A stretch of 64,000 bases of DNA from Beta vulgaris subsp. vulgaris (taxonomy: Eukaryota > Streptophyta > Magnoliopsida > Caryophyllales > Amaranthaceae), in the NCBI RefSeq assembly GCF_026745355.1, contig NC_079210.1, positions 19,688,123 through 19,752,122 of the forward strand. Reading direction: 5' to 3'. This document shows, one piece after another, positions 37,335 to 48,182 of this stretch. The first letter of the stretch is position 1. Every line of letters starts with the position of its first letter. The notes below the pieces were generated by a model, which made no database searches, had not been told where the DNA came from, and was given only the letters and a program-made list of their open reading frames with translations. Both the position numbers and the translations under genes were made by a program.

Positions 37335-37339
37335 ATTCA

Positions 37340-38180
37340 AGACTTACTCCTAATGAGTCTTGAACGGGTATCTGGGCAAATATCTGTACATAAAACAATC
37401 ACATTCAAGCGATTCCAAGTATTCACCAAACAATAATCGCATTCAAGCGATTTGAATATATCATCAAACAACAAGTACCAAACCATTCCTTAGATTTCCC
37501 TTCCCCTCCCATTGGTGAGTCTATCAATATAAAGACATTGCATGCATATCACCTTAAACAAAGAATTGCAAAAACATCACAATAACTTAAGCATAAATAA
37601 TCCCGTATAACATATTAGGGCATACAAAAACTAAAGCAAAATCATCACAAAATTAGTTTTTAATACTCAAATCTTTTAACTAATCATATATATACTTTAT
37701 ACTAATTATTTTACACTACAATTTAAACCAAAATTTTCATTGAAACACTAATTAAGAAAAATTTCAAAAGAACTAATCGTTAGTGTGAAAGAAGCGCCGG
37801 TGGGAGGAGAAGGCCGGAGGTGGGAGGAGAAGCGCCGGTGAAAAGTGGCATCGGTGAAGGAGAGTGACGTCGGTCGGTGAAGAGTGGCGTCAGTGGAGAA
37901 GGAGCAAGGAGAAACGGTGGAAATGCGAGACCCAAAACGCGTCAGTGGAGAGGAGAGAGCGAAGACCCAAAGCGAAAAAAAGAAATGGCCGGAAAGTCGC
38001 CAACTCCGGTCGTCGGATATGTTGCCCAACCCAGTCGCCCACTCCGGTCGCCGGTTTTGTTGGTAAGAGTGTGAGAGACTGTGAGAGACTGTGAGAGGAG
38101 AGAGAGAGTGTGTGTGGAATAATGTATTCGATAAGTGAATGAAAGAAAACCCCCGTCTTTTTTTTTTTTGGTAAGTGACA
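37340..38180. other. Right noncoding part of the large CACTA element
   Basis: AT-rich to about 37780, then a GC-rich segment (37790-38060) and a GA-rich segment. On the minus strand this has the look of a promoter and CT-rich leader for TNP2. No gene is supported. Confidence 0.5.
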
Positions 38181-38473
38181 ACTAATATTGTTGTGGTTCC
38201 CAAGTAGGACCGCAGCAATATATTAAAAAAATATTTTTTTAATATATTGCTGCGGTCCTACGTGGAAATCGCAGCAATATTAGCTGTACATGGCCCCACA
38301 TGTTTTTAAAATGGTAACTGTTAGACAATATTGCTGCGGTTTTGTGCGGGAACTGCAGCAATATTGTGAATTTCAATTCTATTTTTTTTTTCTTTTTGCG
38401 TGTTATATTGTTGCGTATAGGTAAAACCGCAGCAATATCACCGCAGCAAATAGCATTTATGCTACTAGTGAGA

Positions 38474-38688
38474 ATTACCATATTCCTAACTCACTTAGAC
38501 TCCTAATAAGACTCAATAACAAAGGAATTAGACTCCTAAACATAATAGGATTCCTTTATCACTCATACACCTAAAATAAAGACTTATAAATCAATTAAAA
38601 TACATACTCTCCTAACTAATCTAGGAAACTACATAAGAATCCTAACAGAATTAGGGCTCATATAAATGACCATATCTCATATGTATCA
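38474..38688 (-). repeat. LTR B, right part
   Basis: Continues LTR B after the CACTA insertion and its second AGA copy (38471-38473), ending CTCATATGTATCA. Confidence 0.92.
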
Positions 38689-38910
38689 TCCTCTCCCTCT
38701 TGAAAACGATCCTTGTCCTCAAGGGTCTTCTAAACACTCCAAGATATCATCCAAATCAAGCGCCCAACAATGTAAACAATCTGAATCTTGTCTCCATCAC
38801 TACCATGCTTGGCGTTACAAAGTTTTAATCTTCCCAAACTCCAACATGACTGTAGACTCACTTTGTTATTTCGCCTAAAAACAACATGAAGGACCTTTGA
38901 ATAGTGAACA

Positions 38911-39309
38911 TCAGGAGTGATCAGATGGGTCAATGCACAAGGAATTAACTTCAACTAAAGGTATATAATTTGCTGCCTCAATGTGAAGGATTGAATCTTC
39001 CTCATTTGAAACTTCAAAGTTCAAATCTTTATCCTTAGGAAAAGAAAAAGTTTCAATCTTTTCGTCATCTTGAACGATGAAAACCAAATCTGAAAATTCG
39101 TCCTCTATAATGCAAGGAACATCTTCCAAATAACTATTAAGCTTTTCATACAAAGAATATTGATTCAAGTCATATATCAAATCCCAATTTGGTTGTAGAC
39201 GTATGGACAATTCCCTAACAATTTTGTCGGTTATTAACTCATCATAAGAATGGAAACGACAATTCATAGTTGGTTTAGCATAAAGCATAAACTGTCCACA
39301 AATTTTCAA
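38911..39309 (-). CDS. Hypothetical 132-codon ORF in internal region 2 of the three-LTR element
   Basis: A continuous minus-strand frame starts MKICGQFMLYAKPTMNCRF and ends SLCIDPSDHS. The protein is acidic, with many Asp/Glu residues (VFIVQDDEKIETF, FEVSNEEDSILHIE), and has no membrane segment. I recognise no gag, protease or polymerase motif. It lies between the primer-binding site and the polypurine tract of a non-autonomous LTR element. The homologous stretch in internal region 1 is broken. It may be a remnant of a larger protein, a captured gene piece, or chance. The function is unknown. Confidence 0.4.
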   Translation of the reverse strand: MKICGQFMLYAKPTMNCRFHSYDELITDKIVRELSIRLQPNWDLIYDLNQYSLYEKLNSYLEDVPCIIEDEFSDLVFIVQDDEKIETFSFPKDKDLNFEVSNEEDSILHIEAANYIPLVEVNSLCIDPSDHS

Positions 39310-39646
39310 TTAAATTTTGAGATCTTAAACCTAAGTAAAACACCTCGAGATTTCATGAAATTTTTGTCACAACATACCCCTTGGTGTCCGAAACACTCGA
39401 CCCAAAATTTCATCAAATAATAATAAACCAATTGCTTGCAGTTTTTGTCTTACTAACTGTATGTAATCTTTTCGAAAAACAGAAATTTGCATCAAATGTT
39501 TGCCTTCACTTTGACTTCGTTACTTATCGGATTGGGCAGAAATTTTAACACGATGTAACCCTCTATGTTATATTTCCACGGAAGCACAAAAATAACAATT
39601 TTGCCAGCGGACGCGCCATCGCAATGCACCGTGCTCTGATACCACT

Positions 39647-40244
39647 TGATGTGATTTTTGTTGGCGGTTCGAACTCTTTTTGTGTTTTTATAAACTTATG
39701 GACGAATAACAATAACAATAAAATAGACAGGTTCTTAAATCGCAGTTTAAGAGGTTCTCTTGTGAGTCTCAGCTCCAAGATCACACAAAGTCGCGGTTTG
39801 TGTATTTGAACTCTCAGTTCTATGCAAGGACAACAAGCTTAACACTTTAATTTATAAACTCAAAACCTGATTTTTATTAATGAAGCTCATGTACTATATA
39901 TACACGCCTAACATAAACCCTAGCATACCTTAAATCCTATGACAACTAAAAAGATAAACACAAACTAAGAAGATAAATAATAAAACTCTTAGCACACGCC
40001 TAAGATAAAGCTTATCCACGCCTATAGGATAAGAATTACCTTATCCTAACTCACACTCCTAAAAAGACTCAATGACAAAGGAATTAGACTCCTAAACATA
40101 ATAGGATTCCTCTATCACTCAAACACCTAAAATAAAGACTTAAAAGCAATTAAAATACATAGTCTCCTAACTAATCTAGGAAACTACATAAGAATCCTAA
40201 GAGAACTAGGACTCATAGAAAATGACCATATCCCATATGTATCA
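39647..40244 (-). repeat. LTR C (5' LTR on the minus strand)
   Basis: Starts TGATGTGATTTTTG two bases beyond the primer-binding site complement (39633-39644) and ends CCCATATGTATCA at 40244, followed by AAACT. 598 bp; slightly shorter than LTR A because of small deletions. Confidence 0.9.
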
Positions 40245-42100
40245 AAACTTATTCCTTTCATCGAAGGAGTTTGAGAAAGAAATAGAGGAGGAAGCTTATG
40301 GTTATGCCTTATTCATAAGGCACACTGCTACAAGTAACAAGACACCTAGTGATGAGAGGGTTGGAGGCTTTGAGAGGTTTGCCACAAGGTTTGCCACCTT
40401 TGAGAGGGATTGAACATGCCATAGACGTTGTCTCAAGAGCCCCATTGCCAAGCCAACCTGCTTATAGGTGTGACCCCATGCCATCAAGAGAGTTGCAATG
40501 CCAAATAGAGGAGTCAACTGAGAAGGGGTATGTGAGAGAAAGTATGAGTCCATGTGTAATGCCTGCTTTCATGAAGAATGTCCATAGATAGGTTCCCTAT
40601 GTCTAGATTGGAAGATATGTGGGATGAATTGCATGGAGCTTCGGTATTTTCTAAGATTCATCTTCGAAGCGGCTACCATCAAATGAGGATTAGAGAAGGT
40701 GATGAATGGAAAACTGCGTTCAAAACAAAGCAAGGGTTGTATGAGTGAATGGTGATGTCCTTTGACCTATGCAATGTGCCAAGTTCTTTCATGAGATTGA
40801 TGAATGAGGTACTTCGAATTTTGCTTAATAAGTTTGTTGTTGTGTACTTGGATGACATTCTTATTTACATTAAAAGTGTGTAAGATAATTTGTTGCATTG
40901 GCGTGTGTTGTTTGAGAAGCTTAGAGAGCATCAACTATATGGCAAACTAGAGAAGTGTGAATTTTTAGTCTCTAGTGTACTGTTTTTGGGGTACATTGTT
41001 TATAAGGAGGGAGTTCATGTTGATCCTGAAAAGGTGAAGGCTATCTCTTCTTGGATAGCACCTAGGAATTCTTTGGAGCGTAGGAGTTTTCATGGCTTGG
41101 CGTCATTCTATAGGTGATTCATTTGAAACTTCTCATTCATCATGGCACCTATTACTGAGTTGTTTAATAAAAGGGAGTTTTCTTGGACATCCATAAGACA
41201 ACAAGCGTTTAATAAGGTGAAACATAAGCTTTATAGTGCTCCTGTCTTGGTAGTACATGATTTTGATAAGTTGTTTAAAGACGAATGTGATGCAAGTGGT
41301 GTAAGCATTGGTGCAATTTTGTTGCAAGAGAAACGTCGAATATCCTATTTTACTAAAAAGTTCAGTGGTGCTAAATTCAATTACTCTTACTATGATAGGG
41401 GGTTCTATGCTATTGTGTGTTCCTTTGATCATTGGTCACACTACTTGAGATCAAAACCTTTCATCCTTCACTCAGATCATGAAGCTCTAAAAACAAAAGC
41501 TCAACCATAGACATGCTATATAGGTAGAGTTTATGTAATCCTTCACGTTTTCATCAAAGTACAAGGAAAGTAAGACTTATTGCGGATGCTTTATCTAGAC
41601 GTGCATATTTGTTGGCAATAGTGGATGCACAAATGTTAGGCTTTGAACACTTGAAAGACTTATACAAAGATGATGCTGATTTTGGGGAGAAAATGGCGTA
41701 ATCAAAGGGTGTTTTTGTGATGCAAGATGGTTTCTAGTTTAAGGGAAACAAGCTGTGTGTGCCTTAGTGTGGTGTGAGGGGTTTGTTAGTTCGAGAAGTG
41801 CATAGTGGAGGTGTGGCTTGACATATTGGAGTGAAAAAAACTCTTGAAACACTTCAAGAGAATTTTATTGCCCGCATATGGTGAAGGATGTTCACTTGGT
41901 GGTAACTAGATGTGCAACATGTTAAAAGGGAAAGAGTACCTTCCAAAAGGGACTTTACACACCTCTACATGTGCCTAAAAACCTAAGGAGTGGATATCAT
42001 CAAATTCATATTCATGAAGGAGATGAGTGGATAAAAACCTTTAAGACAAAGGAACGCTTGTATGAATGGCTCGTTACGTTATGTGGCTTGTCAAATGTTT
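40245..42100 (+). pseudogene. Outer Gypsy copy: RT, RNase H and integrase start, rearranged
   Basis: Coding similarity resumes exactly after LTR C (LFLSSKEFEKEIEEEAYGYALF) and corresponds to the inner Gypsy at about 21325-21390. RT is present ([30 protein letters not shown] near 40845, SFHGLASFY near 41095), then RNase H (about 41270-41500; LHSDHEALK) and the integrase zinc-binding part (about 41810-41930). A deletion near 40590 removes the start of RT. At about 41975 the sequence jumps from the end of the integrase zinc-binding region (LYTPLHVP) back to an RT segment ([15 protein letters not shown], then LYEWLV), so the 3' end is chimeric. Many stops are present. Confidence 0.85.
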
Positions 42101-42109
42101 ATTTAGTAC

Positions 42110-42345
42110 TTGAATATGAATGATGATATTGATTTCCTGATAAGGAATCATACTTGATATTGGATTCCGGATCAGAAATCGTGATAAGGAATCATGTTAT
42201 GATATTGGATTCCTGATAAGGAATCATATTTTGATATTGAATTCCTGATAAGAAATCATATTTTGATATTGGATTCCCGATAAGGAATCGTATTATGGTA
42301 TGTTCTTATGATATTGGATTTCTGATAAGAAGTCGATTAAAGGGA
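42110..42345. repeat. Minisatellite with palindromic core, about 35-38 bp units
   Basis: Units of the type TTGATATTGGATTCCTGATAAGGAATCATATT are repeated about six times with changes. Each has a self-complementary core, GATTCCTGATAAGGAATC. A diverged unit recurs near 42390 (GATTCCTCATAAGAAAT). Confidence 0.85.
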
Positions 42346-44316
42346 ATAAAGTATATCATATATCAGAGTCGGTTAACTTAGATTCCTCATAAGAAATTGT
42401 GATGTGTTGAAAGCTAATTAAATGAAGATATATGAAATATGTCTCTGCTATGTTTGCTTTTACATGAACGATGGTGTACCATGAAGAGAATTGAATAATG
42501 GTATTGTATGTATGTGTCCGACATGACTAATGATATACATTGTTATGACATGTGTGATTAATCTGAGCATGATGATTGTTTAGAGTCGTTTTCAAGTAAA
42601 AGTCACCAAAGCATGTGTTACTCTTGTTTACATGTTAGTACTAAGCTTTGCTGATGTGTATGTATGTTGTTTTGTCATTTTTGTGGTCTGTTACTTAGTA
42701 GGTGACAGTATCCCGTAAGTTAATAGTTTAAAGGTTAGTACTCAGCTTTGCTAATGTTGTAGTATTGTATTTGTTTCCTAAGTGACGATGCTCGATGTTG
42801 ACAAACTCAAAAATAATTGTAATTACGTGGTTAATTGATACATTGAACAACTAAACTGGTTTGTTCTAATCCCAAGTTAACTGTAACTAAATTGAAGTAT
42901 GATTAGAATTATTTTTTTTCATTGACTAAAATAAACTGATGGAAATTTAACCTCAATCGAATCGAAAAGTTGATATTTTTAACTGTTTTCAACTGAATTC
43001 ATACAAATTGAATCGTTTGGGTAAAACCAAAACTAAAGTGTTGAACCGATCTAGCGCGAATTGACAGCTAGTGAAGTATCATAATGATAAATTTGTAATT
43101 TTTGAGAAAAAAAAGAGTTAGTACCAAAAATATCCTTCTTCCCACATAGTAATTCCCTTAAGATACGCTCCATTCAGCTTATTATTTGAGGACAAACTCC
43201 TGGAAATGAAGCTGCAAAAATAGAAAATTTGCAATCGCAACCTTTAAATCTTATGAACAATCTCATATCTCAGGTACCGTACCATGGAAAACCTTTCTTC
43301 AGAAAAATATGAAAGTTTGCATCTTTGTTCCAGGCTCCCGATGGTCCTCAAATTTACCAGCTTCTGGTTAGATACAAAAAATCCTCCCAAATTCTGTTTA
43401 GTTAACTTAATTATCACGTGGGTAAAATCGACCTGAATTAGTTTTCAGCCAAATTCCTTTGATGATAAAATGAAGAAAAAACAAGCTGCGTGTTTTGATT
43501 TGTGGGTTCTTTTCTATGTTTGAGAATATTATACTACTAAATACTAATTACTAAAAACATGGATCCAATTGTTTTCCTTTGGTTTGCCTAAAATTTGTTG
43601 ATATTAAAGCCTCCTGAGTCCTGACATCAAGAAACGGTTTTCAAGTTACACTTACAATTAAACTGTACTAGAAAAGAGGAAAAGTGTGAAGATTTGTTGA
43701 AGATTATTCCATCCGTCATTTGAAAATCCATTGAAGAAAGCTAGGAACTAGGAAGGACGATTTTTCATCTATTCCAGCTGTTAAGGTATTGTGTTTTATG
43801 TTCTAGTATTGGATGGATCTCATTTATTTTTAGAAACAAGAATTTGGAGGAGCAAAGATAGATTCCTTTTGAAAAACTTTCAGTAAGGGAGTGTGATAAT
43901 GAATCTCATCGTCTTCCCTAGCGAAGTGGAATAAGTTATACGGATCTCCCCCCGAAATTAACCTGATGAACAAATCAGAGGGCATCACATGTAAGAGAAT
44001 TTTACAGAAATTTCCAGGAACTAGTACTAAAGCAAATGAAGCATTATATTTGAACTATTAATAATGAGAAACATAAGAATTAAGAAAGCTCAAGAAGCTT
44101 CTGCGAGTTAAAGAGACGAGCATTATCAAGTAAATGCACATGCAGAAAAATTCAGCATAAATACTCACATAGAAAGCACAAACAACTTCCAGACTCTATA
44201 CGACTACTCTAGTGAATAGTGAGTGCTTAATTAGATCCCAGGAAAATAATGATATCAATAAGAGTTAAATCAGGAAAAAAAGAAAAAATGTACAATACCT
44301 ACTGGTGTAATTCTAA
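42346..44316. other. Noncoding stretch 3' of the formin gene
   Basis: No gene is seen. 42600-42800 contains paired GTACTAAGCTTTGCTGATG / GTACTCAGCTTTGCTAATG words of the kind found in LTRs of some Gypsy elements, possibly an LTR remnant. 42840-44280 is ordinary AT-rich DNA, with the formin 3' untranslated region at its right edge. Confidence 0.4.
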
Positions 44317-47300
44317 TCAGTCATTGTCTGAATCTGAACTGGACTCATCCACACGTCTATCTGCAATGGCAGGAAATAATTTTTGCCTCATGTCCTGTAT
44401 TGATTGATTTGGATCTTGAGAAGGCTTTTTAACTGATGATTCCTTGCCTGTATTTTTTGCTTCTTTTGCAAAAGATTGTTTTAGATCTGCACAAATTCTA
44501 TCCAACAGTAAGAGAAAGTCGCGCACAATACTAAACAAACGCAGGCCTTCTTCCCGCCCGGCATTTCCATGGAAATAGTCAGCTGTCTTTCGCACCAAAC
44601 CTGATATCCTTTGTTCTTCTTCTAATAGCCATGTTACCTCACCTTCTGAATGCTCTACAAAACTTACAAGAGCCTGATGGAACCCTGTCTCTTCCTCAGG
44701 ACTACTCATTTCATTTTCTAAGAAATTCTTTATTTTCATTATGGACTGGCCAAGCTTGGATACTGTTGATGTAAGTACATCACCGTCAATAACTGCTGCT
44801 TTTTTTACATTTTCCAGTTCACTGCTTATACCTGACACGACTTGGAGGCCAAGAGTGCGGTAATGTTCTGTGGGATCATAGGTGGCATCCTCAACAAAAT
44901 CCTCAGTCTTCATGCTGGATATGCTTCGGTTATCTTTTGCAGCACGCAGAGCTTTCAAACCTTCTGAGCGAATTATCTCCTGAGCAACAAAATGTAGAAG
45001 TGTTGTCTTACCATCCGTTCCTTTCACATCAGCAAGTTTTAAGAGGGTATCAAGTTTGAAGGCCTGAGCCCCTCCACGGTAGGTGCCATCATTCATACGG
45101 TTGCCAGTTTTCAGAACGGCTTCCAAGAGTTTAAGGAATAGTCTACTCTTTTTGAGTTCATCACAAGCCACCTGTAAGACAAAACAAAACTCATATGCGC
45201 CTACAAACTTCAGACAAAATAACTCATAATCTTTTATGTTCAAGGATATACTACATAAACTAAGTGAAAAGGTCAACAGCTCATTGGACGCTAGTAATTT
45301 GGCATGGCCAAATTTAACTTTTACATCTGCATTCAGCTAATCGGCTTTCCTAGATATATTCTTTGAGACGATGGGAGTTCAGGTAATATAAATCAGAATA
45401 AAACCTAAGTTTATTAGAAACTTATATATCTCCTTAAGATACTATCCCCTAGGTCAAAGAGAGATGTAGAATGGAAATAAAACAGATGTTTTGAATACAA
45501 TGGATGGTTAGAACTTTCTTACCTCCAAAGTAACAAAGGACTCTTTGATACTGGAGACTTCTTCCTTGAATGTCATCATGAACATCAGTGATTCCATTCT
45601 TCTAAAAGCAAACGGGATATCAACCAATACTTTCAGGAATCTTTGTGCAGGTCCAAGTTGAGAAACATCACCATTGAATAATCGAAGCTTTAGTTCTTCT
45701 TCTTGTGTTGGTGCCATTCTCAGCAATGTTTGCAATAGCTCTGCCGGAAGTTCATTACCTAACTCATGCACACACCTTAGATTGTCACTAATTAAAAAAG
45801 AATAATATGAAAAAAAAAACATTAACCAGCATCCACCTAACATCAAATTAGCAAGCAGCAAAATTATATTCATTTTGAGGGATATACGAGTAAATCATTC
45901 ACCACTTTTGACAAGCTTAAGATAGTCGTCTTGTAGGCTTATTTCCCCTCAATGAGATGGTATTCATTGCATCAGTCACAAATATGCGTAATTGGTATAA
46001 AATAAGAAACCCATTATTGTAATTACAGTTATACCATTTCAAACAGCAGATGTATACAGCCAAAATAACATATCACAGGTATACACATTGATATGCACTT
46101 ATGTTCATCACATGAGTTGTACAGAGGCATTCCTTTGAACGATTGGGAGGGGGAACCCCCAGAATTCGGAAAACCTAGCAACAGAAAAAATATATATATA
46201 ACAGTAACTCGCGCAAAATAAATAAAGATGTGTGCAGACATATTATGTATGTGTAGTGAATCTATGACTACAAGAAAGAGAAGTATGCAAATCAAGAAAA
46301 TATCTCAAGCTAGCACATTTTCTTAATGTAATCTGCATGCTGTGCAATTCATGATTATTTTCCCTCGCAAGATACTCTGTATTCAAGCAAATTGCTGTTC
46401 CTAGTGTATGTTTTCCAAGAAATATGTTGTGTACTGTATACATTCAGAAATGCATGTGCAAGCTAACATTTACTGCACAAAAATGGGAAGAGAGAGAAGA
46501 GTACCTTCGAGAAGGGCATCACGAACTTCTTCTGTTGACACATTAAGTGCTTTGAGAAGAATGGACAAGTTCTGAGACTTCTTTGGATCAATTATCTGTA
46601 TATGCTGTGGTTGAGTAGTATCATTTGCTCGGTTCCTACGATCAACGTTCCTTTTGTCATCAGGATTATATCCAAACAGAGATTCTATCATCTCTTCATT
46701 GAACCTGAAAATTATGCAATTTCTGATTATTCCGGTGATACCACAGAAATTAAGAACTTCAAACATTCCAGTATGTATCCAAACCAACATGACAATTGAG
46801 TTGATATTGTGAGCCTAGCATTCGAAAATGACATACAGTTATATCCCCTCCCAAGATACATGTAACGGTGGGAAAACTCCTTCAAGATAAATTAAGACTT
46901 GTTTAGAATCTTACTGGAATGATCCCGCTCGAATTTCATCCCACACCATTGACTGTTCAGCATTGCCTACCACTTTATCCCAGAAGAATGGCTTTAGCTT
47001 TGTTCTTGGGGCATCAGGATCACCTGTAGGATCGTTAGCATCACTAGAAGCTGACCGGCCTCTAGCACCTGCTTTTGGAGGTGCAGGTGGAGGTCGAACA
47101 CCTTTTGGTGGTGGTGGAGGCTTAGGTTTAGGCTTTGGTGGTGGAGGTGGTGGTGCAGCTGGTGCGGGAGGAGGAGGACTTGACTTTCCAGCAGTAAGTT
47201 TCTCAGCATGCAGTCCTTGAGCATTTCCAGCATCAGGACCATGTTCTGAAATTAAAGCCAAAGAACTGCCGTGTCCCTCATGATCTTGAGCTGAGTTGTT

Positions 47301-48182
47301 GGAAGCTGTATTTCTTCTAACATCCCTAATATCAGCACTACTTGAAGAACCTGACAGATTAAATTTTTTGAGAGATCAGTAATATGTACTTCCTTTCAGA
47401 TCAGTTAAAAAAGTATCATTGAAAGAGTGAAAAGAGTAACACTGTGATTACCAGCAGAAAAGCCACTTCCACTCATTGTCAGAAGAGGTTTGTCATCTCT
47501 CTGCATATCCGTAAATCCACTGTGGCCTCTCATCAGACAACAAAATAACACCAGGGCAAAAATGACAACTGCTCCTGCTATTGATGCAGCAACAGTTATA
47601 ATTTTGTTCATGTCTTTGTTATGTTCTTCCATTCCTGAAGTGTTTGCTGAATCTTCAGTGGTCACAGGCGGAGGGGGAAAAAGCAAATCAGGTGGTATGA
47701 TAATTGGGTCGTCAAAAATATCGTTTATTGGACTAGCAGCGGTACTTGAAGCTATTGCATCAAACAGTGTCAGAACATTAGCAACAGGCAACAGATAGGA
47801 AGGGGGATGGGATCGAAATGATAAGGAATTCAGAGAGAACTAAAACAGCATCTAGTATACTACCTTTGGGAGGCTTTTCAGCCAAGTATCGTCTAGGAGT
47901 ACTAGACTGATCGAAAGCCAATTTAGCACGACTAGTTCGGCCATCTTGTTCGCTAAAATTAGGGAAACGATGGTAGTTCTTCCTTAAGCAACCCGAAACA
48001 AGTTCTTGGAGATTGGATCGCAAGGTAGTCAAAATTTTATCAGGTTCTCTTTGTTTGAACCAAACTGCACCTGATCCAATTTCAATTTTATCAGTCTTCA
48101 GTGACAAATAGAAGTCACAGTCCCCAAGCTCTTTTATGATTACAGCCAATTCTTTGGAGCAACTTTTCTGCGTGAATTCTGC
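44317..48182 (-). CDS. Class I formin-like protein (actin nucleator), six coding exons
   Basis: Exons on the minus strand: 48182-47864, 47751-47452, 47350-46915, 46704-46505, 45758-45523 and 45171-44317 (stop TGA). All junctions have GT donors and AG acceptors and the phases agree, giving 2346 nt (781 codons) from AEFTQKSC to the stop. In order: an extracellular-like N-terminal part, a membrane segment (IITVAASIAGAVVIFALVLF, around residue 155-178), a Pro-rich FH1 (SSPPPPAPAAPPPPPPKP, about 240-285) and an FH2 domain from LKPFFWDKV (about 320) through GNRMNDGTYRGGAQAFKL to about 720, with an acidic Ser-rich tail. FH2 nucleates actin filaments and FH1 binds profilin; class I plant formins anchor this at the plasma membrane. 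No break is seen in these exons. The first exon with ATG is not resolved. Confidence 0.92.

Larger units (their letters stand above)
27279..38470 (-). mobile_element. CACTA (En/Spm) element, 11.2 kb, potentially once autonomous
   Basis: The termini are CACTAGTAGAATAAATGC (27279) and GCATTTATGCTACTAGTG (ending 38470), with a perfect 3-bp target duplication AGA (27276-27278 and 38471-38473), the size expected for CACTA elements. Subterminal zones (27279-27590 and about 38185-38460) hold repeated GCTGCGGT/ACCGCAGC motifs, often as palindromes, probably transposase-binding sites. Two minus-strand genes lie inside: TNP2 (36976 to about 33800) and a second gene (33506 to about 28270). A smaller element of the same family is inserted in the second gene. 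Sequence next to the termini is nearly identical to the two smaller CACTA elements here. Confidence 0.95.
25298..40244 (-). mobile_element. Small non-autonomous LTR element with three LTRs, host of the CACTA nest
   Basis: On the minus strand the order is LTR C (39647-40244), primer site, about 0.96 kb internal, LTR B (38474-38688 plus 26872-27278), primer site, about 0.95 kb internal, LTR A (25298-25918). Each internal part starts with a tRNA-Met primer-binding site and ends in an AGAGGGAGAGGA polypurine tract. Flanks are AAACC (25293-25297) and AAACT (40245-40249), consistent with a single insertion into the outer Gypsy copy, whose protein continues across. No gag or pol domain is present, so it must have depended on another element. 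The tandem LTR arrangement suggests unequal recombination between two copies. Confidence 0.85.

Noticed and set aside
37748..38218. Minus-strand 156-codon Ser/Thr-rich frame near the CACTA right end
   Set aside because: Low-complexity CT-rich DNA keeps several frames open at once on both strands; it is more likely the promoter and leader of TNP2.
46963..47220. Plus-strand open frame rich in Gly
   Set aside because: It is the antisense shadow of the Pro-rich FH1 exon of the formin.
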